From: Heterohyrax brucei
Lineage: Eukaryota > Chordata > Mammalia > Hyracoidea > Procaviidae
Length of the DNA: 64,000 bases
NCBI GenBank assembly: GCA_028571685.1
Contig: CM053158.1
Span: forward strand, 50,266,501-50,330,500
Direction of reading: 5' to 3'
Part shown: piece by piece, positions 21,915 through 32,477 of the stretch
Numbering within the stretch: the stretch's first letter is position 1
Layout of the letters: the number at the start of each line of letters is the position of its first letter
Notes under the pieces: model-generated
What the model saw: the letters and a program-made list of their open reading frames with translations, nothing else
The model's database searches: none
What the model was told of the DNA's origin: nothing
Made by a program: the position numbers and the translations under genes

Positions 21915-22410
21915 GTGTAAAAGCAGTGTGTGGGCAGTGTCTAACTTCACAAGGGAAAGGAGAATCAAAATCGATAGCCCAAGGCTGATTCCTGTAAGGA
22001 AGAGGTCAGGCATGCGTCCACTCCACCACTTCACCATTTCTGACACCAGCTGTCACTCCCACAGCACTCTGCTTCTCTGCTGGGTTTGATGACTCATTGC
22101 AGTGGCCCCTGAGAACTCACAAAGCGTATTGACCATTATAGGGTTTATTAGGGAAGTAACAGGTGCAGTTCAGGCTCAGAAACACTGAAGACTCTGTCTT
22201 CCATCAGGATAGTCCATCTCCCCTGCCGTGCTCACAGGCATTCCTCTCCATGGCCCATAGTCTCTGTCCAAAGGCATTCAGCTTTCTCTCTCTGTGGGCT
22301 CTGAAGCCCGGTGCACCATCTCCTTCTGCTGGATACCTCGTTCCTTGGTGGCCGTGGTCTCCTGTCTCTGCTCTGGAAATGGCTCTCTTTTAAGGCAAAA
22401 ATGATCAATC
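21915..22410 (-). repeat. LTR-like direct repeat, copy 1
   Basis: Parallels 26450-26945 through agtgtctaacttcacaag, cccaaggctgattcctgt, tctctgctgggtttgatg, gggtttattagggaagtaac and a pyrimidine-rich end. Read on the minus strand it has an AATAAA near its middle (22141-22150), as expected of an LTR. It is probably a solo LTR; the family is not identified. Confidence 0.65.
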
Positions 22411-22423
22411 CCTTTCCAGAAAA

Positions 22424-22582
22424 CAACCAAACCCGCTGCCGTTGAGTCAATTCTGACTCATAGCAACCGTATAGGACAGAGTAGAACTGCTCCATAGAGT
22501 TTCCAAGGAGTGCCTGACAATTCAAGCTGCCGACCTTTTGGTTAGCAGACATAGCACTTGGCCACTACCCCACCAGGGTTTT
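22424..22582 (-). mobile_element. AfroSINE (short form), first of a tandem pair
   Basis: Complete: cgttgagtcaattctgactc, aggacagagtagaactgctc, ttttggttagcagacatagc, accccaccagggttttc. Confidence 0.93.
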
Positions 22583-22596
22583 CAATCCCCTTTAAG

Positions 22597-22770
22597 AAAC
22601 AAAACAAAACAAAACACCACTGCTGTTGAGTCGATTCTGACTCATAGTGACCCTAGAGGACAGAATAGAACTGCCCCATCGGGTTTCCAGACAACACCTA
22701 GTGGATTTGAACTGCTGACCTTTTGGTTAGCAGCTGTAATGTTTACTCACTACACCACCAGGGCTTTCGA
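22597..22770 (-). mobile_element. AfroSINE (short form), second of a tandem pair
   Basis: Complete copy 14 bp after the first, in the same orientation, with an (aaaac)n tail complement at the left. It ends caccagggctttcgatcccc. The phrase atccccttta / atccccttag follows both copies, consistent with insertion of one into the flank of the other. Confidence 0.93.
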
Positions 22771-23685
22771 TCCCCTTAGTGGCCCTTAACTAACCTGTTA
22801 CGCAGTCCTGCCCGGTCACCTCGGTGGGAGTTAGGGTGATTAACAATTAGTCCTTCAATAGGGCAGAGAGGCCAAAAGATGAGTTTATTCAGGTACCAGC
22901 CATTCACATCTGCTGCAGGTGTACCTCTGATCTGGTCAGGTTCTCCAGAGTTATCTGGGCTTCACCCTTCTGGGCTTCTAGGAAAATTAACTGAGAAGAT
23001 TATTGCCTTGCTCTGAGCCTCACAGGGTATCAGCATAGCAAAACCTTTAAGTGAATTTAGGTTCAGCCACTGTGTTCTAATCAAGCAGTGCCTTGCCCTT
23101 AGTCCACTCCTTCATGTTACAGATTCTCAGGTTAGTTTTTATAACCACAGTTAATCTTTTTAATAATCAGTACTCACAACTGAATCATATAGTCCTATCA
23201 GCATCTTCCCCTACCCTCTCTTCCCTCAACCTATTAGGAAAAGAGGTATGTATGCAGTAGGGATCCTCCTGTTTGGCCCCCTCATTTTGAGGGTAAGCAT
23301 ACGTTAGAAGGCATGTAAGCTAGCTGCTTCAAGCTTTTATCCCCCTGTCTCTCCTGTTTTAGATAGCCAGTGTTTAAATTGCCTGCCCCTGCCAAACCAG
23401 TACTCTGTGGGGTTCTGTCTTTTGGTCTTGAAAAATCTTCGTTTCCAGTTGGAGACTCTTTGAACATCTGTATCCACAAGCTAAGCCTAGACCAGAGCGA
23501 GCTATCACATTGCAGCGGTCTGCACTTATTCATGGTGTCGCACATCTGTCTCTTCATTCGGTTGGATTCTGGTGAGCTCATCCCTAGCTGTCCAAGCTAG
23601 GTCACAATGGGAAGGAGTCTCAGGCTTGAGAGTTCACACACAACTCCCAGCATTTTAGACAGCATTTTGGGCCAGCTAGGTCAGC
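22771..23685. other. Unassigned, possibly LTR-derived sequence
   Basis: Carries gagtttattcaggt near 22880, which on the minus strand would be an LTR-type polyadenylation region, but no boundaries or paired copy were found. The two open frames on opposite strands near 23282-23600 have no coding support. Confidence 0.35.
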
Positions 23686-23689
23686 AGGT

Positions 23690-24400
23690 CTTGCCCATTA
23701 AGATGCGAGTCAATTGGGGAGGGAGTGGCCTGAAACAGAAGCAGAGACACAGAGTCTGAGGCTCCAGTGACATTTATTGGAAGGGAAAGAGGGGGGTTCT
23801 GAGCCAAGGGTGGTTTAGCCCACCTCTCCCCAGAAGGGCATGTTTTTTTAACGTTCTGGTGAGGTAGTGTGGGGTGAGGGGGGTTATGGTTTGGTAAGGA
23901 AAGAAAGAGAAGAGAGGTAGCAAGAAATTCTGGTTAGGGTTTTAGGGTATGAAAAAGAGGAAGTGTTGATTAGAAGGGGGAGGGGTTAAGGTTTGTTTAT
24001 GGTCAAGGTTTTGGTAAGGGAAGGGCTCTAATTAGGAGGGCAGGAGTGGCAGGCATAAAGCTACTTGTGGTTTTATGGGTATTCCAGGGTGAGTATCCCA
24101 GGCTGTTTTCAACTAATGGCAAGGTCTGATCATTGGATAGACAAACTTCCTGAATTTCAGGGACAGATTTCCCTCAATGACCTTACTAAATTTCAGATAC
24201 AGAGTCCTCTAAGAGTCCACACACAACTTGTTGCGCTTTTGACCGGCCACCCCTTCTATTCACTCTTATCCCTGATCCCTGTGGTTAGGTCAGTGGGAGC
24301 CAAAGGAACATGTCCAAATTCTGAGGGCCTGTTCACTGCTGTACTTACCCCACTTCTCACTGAGAGGACCTAGGTTGTCACCACAAACAAGCAGACCAAG
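23690..24400 (-). repeat. Probable LTR, minus strand
   Basis: On the minus strand, CCAATAAATGTCACTGG is followed by a CT-rich tgtctctgcttctgtttc run, a typical retroviral R/U5 layout. Upstream (right on plus) is a purine-rich, repeat-like U3. There is no second copy in the window. Family unknown and ends approximate. Confidence 0.45.
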
Positions 24401-24757
24401 CTGTCTAGTTGCCAGCTCCATTTAACTTCCAGTACTTGAAGTCCCTGTGAAGGGACTTTCAGCCTGGATACACCAACAGCAAGTCATTTGCTCAAAATTC
24501 AGAAAGCAAAACAGCCACTTTTTTCCCTGTGAATTCTTCCTTCAAATGCAAACCTTCTGTTTTCTCAGCAGCTCTGGGTGGTTCTGCATGCCTTTTCAAA
24601 TGCAAAATATGCGAGGAGCTCAGGTTTTAGACCTAAGCTCCTGCTCTACACACAGGGCTACTGGCTGGAAACAAAAGACTGTGTTTTCCCGGGCAAATCC
24701 TGATTCTCTTTTAGCATTTCAAATAAAGTACTGGCTGAAGGCAGAGTAACACCAGTG
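24401..24757. other. Unassigned sequence
   Basis: Nothing clearly recognisable. An aataaag occurs near 24722, but no gene context supports its use. Confidence 0.4.
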
Positions 24758-25166
24758 TGAGATCTGACAATTAAGTGTGCTAACTCATCCTAGAAAAAGT
24801 GCTTGTATACCTCATTTCTGAATAGCACTGTGGTCACCTTCAAAGTACTCCTCTTGGGAAGATAACACCGATGCCAGCTCCTACTCCACCCTTCAAAGCA
24901 ATTTCAGGAGATTTTCTGGATGGCCATCAGAGCTGTCATCATATTACCCTTGATGTCCTGAATGTCATCAAAATGTCTTCCCTTCAATATTTCTTTTATC
25001 TTCATGTAAAGAAAAAAGTCATTGGGGGCCAGATCAGGTCAGTAGGAAGGGTGTTTCAATACAATTAATTGTTTACTGACTTAAAATTCCCACACAGACA
25101 ATTATACAATTAAGTTCATGAACTTGCCACCATGCCACTGTGTGCAATGGCCAAATTGCTTTGAAG

Positions 25167-25171
25167 GGTGG
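25167..25171 (+). repeat. TSD of solo LTR, left copy
   Basis: GGTGG, repeated at 25691-25695. In the other mariner copy the site is unoccupied (gaagggtgggctagg). Confidence 0.88.
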
Positions 25172-25690
25172 TGTCATGGATTGAATTATGTCCCCTCAAA
25201 AACATGTGTACCCATGTGTCTGGGCCATGGTTCCCAATATTTTATGATTATCCTCCATTTTGTAATTTTCCTACACTGTATGTTAGAGGATTAGAGTGGG
25301 ACTGTAAATCCCTTTGTAAGATCCCTTCCCTGCTCCACTGTAAAGGGAGTTTCCCTGGAGTATGGCTTGTACCACCCTTAATCCTTTCATCCTGCAAGAG
25401 ATGAATGGGAAGCAAGCAGAGAATTGGGAACCTCACACCATGGAGAAAGCAGTACTGGGAGAAGAGTGCATCCTTCAGAGCTGAGGTTCCTGCACCAGGA
25501 TGCTCCCTGAAGAAAGACTGATGCAATAACGGACTTTCCTCCAAAGTGGACAAGGGAGAAAGCCTTTCACTGGAGCAGACATCTGCATTTGGACTTGTAG
25601 CCTACCAGACTGTGTAAGAATAAACCTTCCTTTGTTAAAGCCATCCACTATGTGGTATTTCTGTTAGAGCAGCACTACCTGACTAAAACA
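25172..25690 (+). mobile_element. Solo LTR (MLT/MaLR-like family) inside the mariner
   Basis: 519 bp, beginning TGTCATGGATTG and ending GACTAAAACA. The same family is at 29279-29790 (+) and 34621-35114 (-), sharing gattgaattatgtccc, catggttcccaatattttat, gacttgtagcct and tggtatttctgttagagcag. The 5-bp TSD GGTGG and absence of any internal region indicate LTR-LTR recombination. It contains aataaacc near 25619. Confidence 0.9.
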
Positions 25691-25962
25691 GGTGGGCTAG
25701 GTGATGTCAGTATGTAACTTCCCAAGGGGAGTGCTTCAAAGATGACCGTAGTGATAGTCAGCAGTAAAGTATGTAGGACTTAGAACAATTAAGTTCATGG
25801 ACTTAATTGTCGAACCTTGTATTTGTTTCTACCATACATGAAGGTTGATGGCAACAGATTTGGTTTGGTTTTTTACAACATTAGGTAGGAGAAACATGTA
25901 ACATCTATAGTACATTCAGATAAATGCATAATCATAAATGCATAAGCTGTTTAAAATATTCC

Positions 25963-26095
25963 GGAAGCCCTGGTGGCATAGTGCATTAAGTGTTACATCG
26001 GCTAACTGGTTGGCAGTTTAAATCCTCCAGGTGGTCCTTGGAAACTCTGTGGGGCAGTTCTACTCTGACCTCTAGGGTCTCTAGTCAACCCGATT
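25963..26095 (+). mobile_element. AfroSINE (short form), 3' truncated or diverged
   Basis: Sense copy: aagccctggtggcatagtgc, ttggcagtttaaatcctcca, ctctgtggggcagttctact. The usual GAGTC tail hairpin is degraded. Confidence 0.88.
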
Positions 26096-26449
26096 GTACC
26101 ACACATTGGGTTTGGGTTCTTGTTTTAAAACATTCCAGTGTCTTCTTCTCTATACTTGAACTACATCCCATTCATATGCATACAGCTTTGGGCTTCTGGC
26201 TGGTTAGAACTGGAAAACCCTGGCCCACTATGAATCATCCTGCCTCTCTGGCCCGACTTTTGCCTCAGGGCACTCCAGATGCAGCTTTTCAGATATTATA
26301 ACAGAGTAACCGTAGCAACCATCCAAGAATCAAAAGTGTCACTTTCCAAGCTCCTTCATTCTATCTTTTACCAAGTCCCCTGCTTTCATGAGTATGGAGC
26401 CATTGCAAAGAATCCCACTGCTGACACCAACTGTAAAAAAAAAAAAAAA

Positions 26450-26945
26450 AAGGCATGGGGACGGTGTCTGATGTCTAACTTCACAAGAGGAAGAGAGTCA
26501 AGATTAACAGTCCAAGGCTGGTTCCTGTGAGGTGAAAGTCAGCTACATCACCTCTCGTGGACATCTGTATCAACTCTCACCAGCTGCCCTCACTACTTCT
26601 CTGCTGGGTTCAATGTTTTATTGCAGTGTCCAAACAGAAGTCAGACCATGCTCAAAATTTTGAGGTTTGTTAGGGAAGTAACAGTTACAGTTCAGACTTA
26701 AGAACACTAAAGACACAGTTCTTCTATCAGGATAGCCTCTCCCCATCTGTGCTTCGGGGCATGCCTCTCCCTGGCCCTCAGTTGCTGCCTAAAAGCACTC
26801 AGTTTTCTCTCTCCATGGGCTGGAGAAACCCACCGCACTGCTTCCTGCTGCCATGTGTCTGCTGCTTGGTGTCTCCTTCCTTGGTCATAGTGGGCTTCTC
26901 TCTCTTTTGCTCTGAAATCAGCTCTCTTTCCCCTTCATAAGCCAC
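26450..26945 (-). repeat. LTR-like direct repeat, copy 2
   Basis: Partner of 21915-22410. Preceded by an A17 run (26433-26450). The 4 kb between the copies does not read as retroviral internal sequence, so two independent solo LTRs are more likely than one provirus. Confidence 0.65.
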
Positions 26946-27128
26946 AGTTACCCTGTCACACAGACTTGCCCTGTCTCCTGAGTGGGAGATACAAGATCAT
27001 GTCTGTAAAGGCCACACACAAAAGTAATTAATTGCAGCTCAGCTGGTATTACAGCTACATGAGGAACATGAAATGAGGAAATTGAAGAGAGCTGGATTTT
27101 GAATAGATAAAATTCCATGAGCTTGCTT

Positions 27129-27166
27129 GTTTTAGATATATATGTGTGTGTGTGTATATCTAAAAC
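27129..27166. repeat. Inverted repeat around a (GT)n core
   Basis: GTTTTAGATATA at 27129-27140 is perfectly complementary to TATATCTAAAAC at 27155-27166, with a 14-base GT-rich loop. It abuts the left (3' tail) end of an AfroSINE. Confidence 0.9.
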
Positions 27167-27311
27167 CAAACTCATTGCCATCAAGCTAATTCTGACTCAC
27201 AGCAACTGTACAGGAGTAGAAGTACCCTATAGATCCAGGGAGCACCTGGTAGATTCATATTGCAAGATTTTTGTTTAGCAGCTGTAGCACTTAACCACTA
27301 CGCCACCAGGG

Positions 27312-27313
<2 letters not shown>
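27157..27313 (-). mobile_element. AfroSINE (short form)
   Basis: Minus-strand copy with gctaattctgactcacagc, gtaggag-type decay in the middle, and an intact head complement cacttaaccactacgccacc. Confidence 0.9.

Positions 27314-27314
<1 letters not shown>

Positions 27315-27349
<35 letters not shown>
27315..27349 (+). repeat. (AC)n microsatellite
   Basis: About 17 CA units between two AfroSINEs. Confidence 0.97.
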
Positions 27350-27352
<3 letters not shown>

Positions 27353-27540
27353 CAGTTGCTGGTGACTCATTTCCAACTCATTGGGACTCCTGGTATGTCA
27401 TTAAAACATATGGTTTTCAGTGACTGATTTTTCAGAAATAGACTACTAAGTGTTCTTGTGATGTATACCTCTGGGTGGACTTGAACCATCAATGTTTTGG
27501 TTGCAACTGAGTGTCTTAACTGTACCACCCGTGGACTCTG
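27350..27540 (-). mobile_element. AfroSINE (long form)
   Basis: Contains the long-form middle block (tttcagtgactgatttttcagaaatagactact) between the tail part (gtgactcatttccaactc) and the tRNA-head part (gggtggacttgaaccatc). Confidence 0.78.
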
Positions 27541-27640
27541 AATAGATTATAGCTAGACACAGTAGACATATTTTCTGAGCATTCTCCTCTTTGCCTTTGC
27601 TGATCCTTCCTGTGGCACAGCCATCAGGACTCCTGGCAAC

Positions 27641-27790
27641 TGACAACAACAAAACCTCATTGCCACCTAGTCTATTCTTCTAGTAACCCTATAGAACAAA
27701 GTAGAAATGCCCCCATAGAATTTCCAAGGAGCCCTGGTGAATTCAGCCTGCTGGCTTTTTGGTTAGCAGCCATAGCTCTTAACCACTGTG
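27641..27790 (-). mobile_element. AfroSINE (short form), diverged
   Basis: tagaacaaagtagaaatgcc, atttccaaggagccctggtg, tttttggttagcagccatag and cttaaccactgtgg mark it. Confidence 0.88.
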
Positions 27791-28129
27791 GCAGAAGGCA
27801 GATGACACAGGCAGTTCAACAAGGACAGAACCCAGTTAACTTGCATTCAGGAAGACTGCAAAGAGTGGCTCCTTGAGTGAATCTCGTAGGCTCAGTTTGC
27901 CTTCTTGAGGGGCGATAAGTTAATAGCTTTCTCTGTTAAATCGGTGAGCTGTCCTGATTGGCACCTTGTGGAGTTGTTCCTATATACAAGAACATAGGAA
28001 ACTACAGCAAGTCTGCCCAAGGAGATGGTTACTCACTATTGTGGCAGGCTTTCCTTTCTTTCTTGCTTTGAAGCTACTGAAAGAGGAGGTGCTTAAAACC
28101 TTGCAAGCAACTATCCAAGGCACAACAGT
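27791..28129. other. Unassigned sequence
   Basis: Nothing recognised. Open frames on both strands lack support. Confidence 0.45.
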
Positions 28130-28745
28130 TTGTCTGTATTCACCTGAACAACAGAAGAAGAATGACAGAAATAGGAGGAGGATATGGAATGTGTGGCTAA
28201 TTACCTCCATGAACAGATATCTCCTTTCCCTTGAGATCAGAAATACAGGATGGTGCCCAGCTACCACTACTGAACAGTTGAGCAAAGATTCCAGAGAAGA
28301 ATACTGATCAAAAGGGAGGAAATGTACAACAGAATTTCAGATTCTCATGAACTTCACACTTCCTCGAGTCATGAAGGTTGAATGAACTCCTCACTCTACG
28401 TCCCTGAGATAATCTTTAAACCTTAAATCAGAAATATTTCCTGAATCTTTCTTAAAATCAAACATAGTTTAGCTTAACTAGTAAAAAAATATCTGCCTTG
28501 AGTATTATACGCTTTTACAAACTGTCTGTCTGTGATCAAATTGACAACAGCAACTGGAAAGATTAGGTAGGAAACATAAGCTAATGGATAAGTAACAGTT
28601 CAGAAAAGGAGGGCGGGAATGGTTACACAACTCAGAATAGGATCAGTGTCACTAAATGGTACATGTAGAAACTGTTGAATTGGTGTATGTTTTGCTGTGT
28701 ATATTCTAAACAACAGCAAATACAAAATATATTAAAAAGATAATT
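28130..28745 (+). mobile_element. Probable L1 3' UTR (second 3' UTR type), diverged
   Basis: agaagaagaatgacag, gatggtgcccagctaccac and an end atggtacatgtagaaactg...attaaaaagataa parallel the copy at 30310-31008 and end A-rich. No coding sequence. Confidence 0.5.
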
Positions 28746-29278
28746 ACAAAAATGAGCGAAAATTTGCATATGCACACACACATATATTTTTAAAAAGATA
28801 CCAAAGAAGCTCTGTGTACCACAGTCATGCCCTACCATGTTGACCCTATTCTCTCTCTTGGGAAGCACAGGTTCAAACCTTTCTTTAGAGAGCATCTTAA
28901 GCATAGTTTAACATGAGTCAGAAGAGAGGCAGAGATTGTGGAACATGTCAGCCACTCAATGATTCCAGACAAGTCAAAACCCATAAACAGCTAGTACATT
29001 GCTTTCATTCATGTTGTAGAATTGGATTGGCATTAAGAAAGCAAAGAATGGTTGTGGGTTAACTGGTTTGTGCTGTTGTGATAAGCACTTAAGACATTTT
29101 GTTGTGTATCTTAACAGCAATTTTCTAAATATTCTAAATTGTCAGAGTGTTTGACTTCATCATTATAGAGAGCTACATGTTTCAGCCTCTGTGTGTCATA
29201 GTAAACATACCAGCACATGAATATTTTCCTGTCTCAACAGTGTGAAAGCAACAGTGTGCAAACTTTGTATTGTGTAAC
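28746..29278. other. Unique sequence, nothing recognised
   Basis: No repeat or exon recognised. Confidence 0.45.
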
Positions 29279-29790
29279 TTGTGGATTGAATCATGTCCCC
29301 TCAAAAAATGTGTGTCAACTTGGCTAGTCCATGATTCCCAATATTTTGTCATCTCACATGATTTTCCTGTGTGTTGTAAATCCTCTCTTTATGATATCAA
29401 CGAGATGGGATTATCAGCAATGTGGTTAATGAGGCATAACTTTATCTACAAGATTAGTTTGTATCTTAAGTCAATCTCTTTTGACGTATAAAAGACAGAG
29501 GCCAGCAGAGAGATGGTGGGCCCTCATGCTGCCAAGAAGGCAGCATCAGGAGCAGAAAGGTCCTTGGACCACAGGTTCCTGTGCCTGAGAAGCTCCAAGG
29601 CTGGGGGCAGATCCTTGTCATCAGTCATCCTCTGGGGAAGATTCAGAGCCAACAGAGAGAAAAAGCTTGCCTCTGGAGCTGGAGCCCTGACTTTGGACTT
29701 CTAGCCTGCTGGACTGTGAGATAGTAGATTTCTCTTTGTTCAAGTACTCATTTGTGGTATTTGTGTTATAGCAGTACTTGATGACTAAGA
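29279..29790 (+). repeat. Solo LTR, same family as 25172-25690
   Basis: gtggattgaatcatgtcccc at the left and tttgtggtatttgtgttatagc...gatgactaagac at the right align with the other two copies. A TATA-type box (GTATAAAAG, 29486-29494) sits mid-element, as in the related minus-strand copy. No clear TSD was read. Confidence 0.82.
29486..29494 (+). promoter_or_regulatory. TATA box of the LTR
   Basis: GTATAAAAG, followed by a G/A-rich agacagaggccagcag, is the expected U3 promoter layout. Whether it is active is unknown. Confidence 0.6.
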
Positions 29791-29820
29791 CCATAACCAA
29801 GGAAAAATTTAAAATTTAGA

Positions 29821-29984
29821 CCCAACACCAAACTCATTGCCTTTCAGTCAATTCTGACTCATGGCAACTCTACAGGACGGAGTATAACTGCTCCCTGGAG
29901 TTTCCAAGGAGCACCTGGTGGGCTTGAACTGCTAACGTTTGGATTAGCAGCTATGACACTTAACCACTATGTTACCAGGGTTTC
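29821..29984 (-). mobile_element. AfroSINE (short form)
   Basis: Complete: ttcagtcaattctgactc, gcacctggtgggcttgaac, gattagcagctatgacac, accagggtttcc. Confidence 0.92.
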
Positions 29985-30148
29985 CAGAGCAAGCACAAAA
30001 AGAAGCAAACATTAAACTACTTGACCTAGTCTTTTATTCCCAGAGTATGCCAGGAAGTATTAGAGATGATCGTTTTTATTCTGCTTTCAAGATGGGAAGG
30101 TGGACACAGAAGTACATATTTGAAATTTAGCTAGGACTTTCCCTTCTT

Positions 30149-30309
30149 TGGAAACTCTGGTGGGGCAGTGGTTAAGAGCTATGGCTGCTAACCAAAAGGT
30201 TAGCAGTTTGAATCTAACAAGTGCTTCTTGGAAGCTTTATGGGGCAGTTCTGCTCTGTCCTATAGATGGTCACTGTGAGTCAGAATTGACTCAGTGACAG
30301 TTGGTTTCT
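30149..30309 (+). mobile_element. AfroSINE (short form)
   Basis: Sense copy: gaaactctggtggggcagtg (tRNA-like head), gttagcagtttgaatctaac (B-box region), tatggggcagttctgctctg, gagtcagaattgactcagtg tail. Confidence 0.93.
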
Positions 30310-31008
30310 TTTTTCCCCTTTCTCTAGACCTCAGAACTGCTCTGTTCCATCAAAGGTACTATTGGTATTTATTGGTCTGGAAAGAAAAAAAGAAGGAAGT
30401 CCAAAGACAAAAGAAACTAGTCTACAGGACTAATAGCCTGCGTGAACAGTGGCGTCATCTATCTGGGGACTGGAACTAGATGATGCCTAGCTAAACTTGC
30501 TGAGTGTTCTAGTCAGGACCACAATAGATGGACCCTGATAGAATGGAAGAAAAATGTTGAACAGAACCTTAAATTCCTAAAAAGCAAAAGTCAGTCCTAT
30601 TGGGCTAGTTGAGATAGAAGACTCCCCAAGACTGTTGCCTTGAGAAGCTCTTCAAACCTTGAACTGAAACTAGCCCTGAGGTCACCTTGTAGCTAACTAA
30701 GAAATTGGCTCAAAAAAATGCTATCATCCATAAGTACTGTGCTCCTTTAAAAGATCACCTAGATGAGACTAATCATCACCAGTCACTTTAAAACAAGAAT
30801 GAAAGTGTAAGAGGGCCAGGGACAATAGATTATTGGAAATGGAACAACCAGAATAGAAATAATGAAAATGTCCATGTATTGCAAAGAATATGATGAATGT
30901 CGCTGAACAACTTGTGTAAAAATTGTTGAGTGGGAACCAAAACTGCTACATAAACCTTCATTGAAAACACAGTAAAATATTTGAATCAAAAAAACAAACA
31001 AAAAAAAC
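30310..31008 (+). mobile_element. Probable L1 3' UTR (second 3' UTR type)
   Basis: Non-coding, ending in aaaaaaacaaacaaaaaaaacc. The 3' part (tggaacaaccagaatag ... gctgaacaacttgtgtaaaaattgttg ... ctacataaaccttcattg) is shared with 28130-28745 and differs from the 3' UTRs at 2500-3350 and 12271-12900. Confidence 0.55.
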
Positions 31009-31599
31009 CACAAAGTGCCTTCTTGTGCAAAGTTTATAGTAGTAAAGATTGGTTTATGAAGCTAGAGAGTGAGGTGCAGAGCATCTGAGCTAATGTTCCA
31101 TGGAACGCCAGACAGGCTTCAGGTGAATGGAGGGACTACCCCTCAGTCTTCAGGATGAGAACATGGACCCACCTGGTCAGTGTGTGTTCCACGATGTGAT
31201 GCCGCTCAGAAGCACTGCTTTAAATAGACTGCTCTTTCCAGGTCTCTCTGAGGCAGCATTTTAGCTGAGTAGGAGGCAGCCTGTGAAGATCAGGGGGAAG
31301 AGTTTTGCAGGAATTGAGAAAAATGCAAAAGCCTAAAAGAATAATAAATTAGTGTGTCCCTGGGAAAGCGAGAAGTCAGGGAGCTGGAAGTCAGGGACCT
31401 AGACTCAAATGGGGGAGGATTCCACCGAGGAGCCAGGTCTTACATGGCTTTGCCCTTCACAGGGAGTTTGGGTTTTATTCTGAGTGTTCGGGAAGCCATC
31501 ACAGATTGTTAAGCAGAATATTATCATAATGCAGAAATGTAAATCAACAGCATTTCAGACTCAGAAATTAGAAATGAAGCACTCCATTACACTCATTCC
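31009..31599. other. Unassigned sequence
   Basis: 31400-31520 (ttgggttttattctgagtg) looks like an old interspersed repeat of uncertain family. Nothing coding. Confidence 0.4.
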
Positions 31600-31756
31600 A
31601 AAAAAATCATACCCAGTGCCATCAAGTTGATTCTGACTCATAGCAACTCTGCAGGACAGAGTAGAACTGCCCCATAGAGTTTCCAAGGAGTGCCTGGTGG
31701 ATTCGAACTGCCTGCCTTTTGGTTAGCAGTCGTAGCACTTAAACACTGGAGTTTCC
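31600..31756 (-). mobile_element. AfroSINE (short form)
   Basis: Well preserved: aagttgattctgactcatag, aggacagagtagaactgccc, ttccaaggagtgcctggtgg, attcgaactgcctgcc, ttttggttagcagtcgtagc. The tRNA-head end is shortened. Confidence 0.94.
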
Positions 31757-32477
31757 ATTCCACTCATTAAATGAAGAAAATTCTGTGTCTTCTTATTGCT
31801 GACACTTTGGTGGTGATGTTTTAGCATTTGTAAAAAATCAAGGACTTGGATGAGATGCGACTTCTAAATGCTATTCAGCTCTAAAGACCTTCCTTCTGCA
31901 ACCACTTCCTAGTAAGGTCTTCTCCATCTTGGTGATTGATCTCCACTTACTTTAATTGGATCCAGAGAGCCATTTCATCAGAATGCTTGATCAGTCAAAA
32001 TACTATATTTTACCCTTATCATTAAACAAAACTGTTTGCCCTTTTCACATGGAGGCGTTGCTGGAGTGCTGAAGTCCTACAGACCCAGTTGCTGAGCCTC
32101 ATGGAATAGTGCATAGAAGACCACGCATCTAACCTTAGACCTGTAGTCTGCATTTCTCCCTAGCCTTTTCTGTCCTACAGAGGCTGTTCTTGTTGCTTTA
32201 TCACTTACTCAGCTGTTTGGTTTCAGTCAAGTTATTTCCTGCTTTGTACCTGGAAATTATTTAAACTATTTCTCTCTCTCTGTGTGTGTAAAACAAGGTG
32301 AGCGTTCAAAACAAGAAGGAAAGAAAGAAATAATGAGGAGGGAGGCAAGAAGGAACTGCAAGCTGCAAGTGCATTCTATGATGCTGATAGGTCACAGATT
32401 TCAATTCCCTAGCAGCCACTGTGGTCAGGGAAGCCTTATGAGATACACAGTTTTAGAGCGTTTCATAGGGCTATTTT
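31757..32477. other. Unique sequence, nothing recognised
   Basis: A purine-rich run lies at 32310-32355. No exon or repeat recognised. Confidence 0.45.

Larger units (their letters stand above)
24758..25820 (-). mobile_element. mariner-family DNA transposon, internally deleted, split by an LTR
   Basis: Terminal inverted repeats can be read: gatctgacaattaag at the left, and the complement of aaggttcgacaattaagt at the right (about 25803-25820). The minus strand carries a decayed PDLAP motif around 25028-25040, the mariner transposase signature. Without the LTR at 25172-25690 the element is only about 540 bp, against about 1.3 kb for an intact mariner. The copy at 60711-61763 has the same layout. 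Confidence 0.8.

Noticed and set aside
21915-26945. A provirus bounded by the two LTR-like repeats
   Set aside because: The interior does not show gag/pol homology and no TSD was found at the outer ends.
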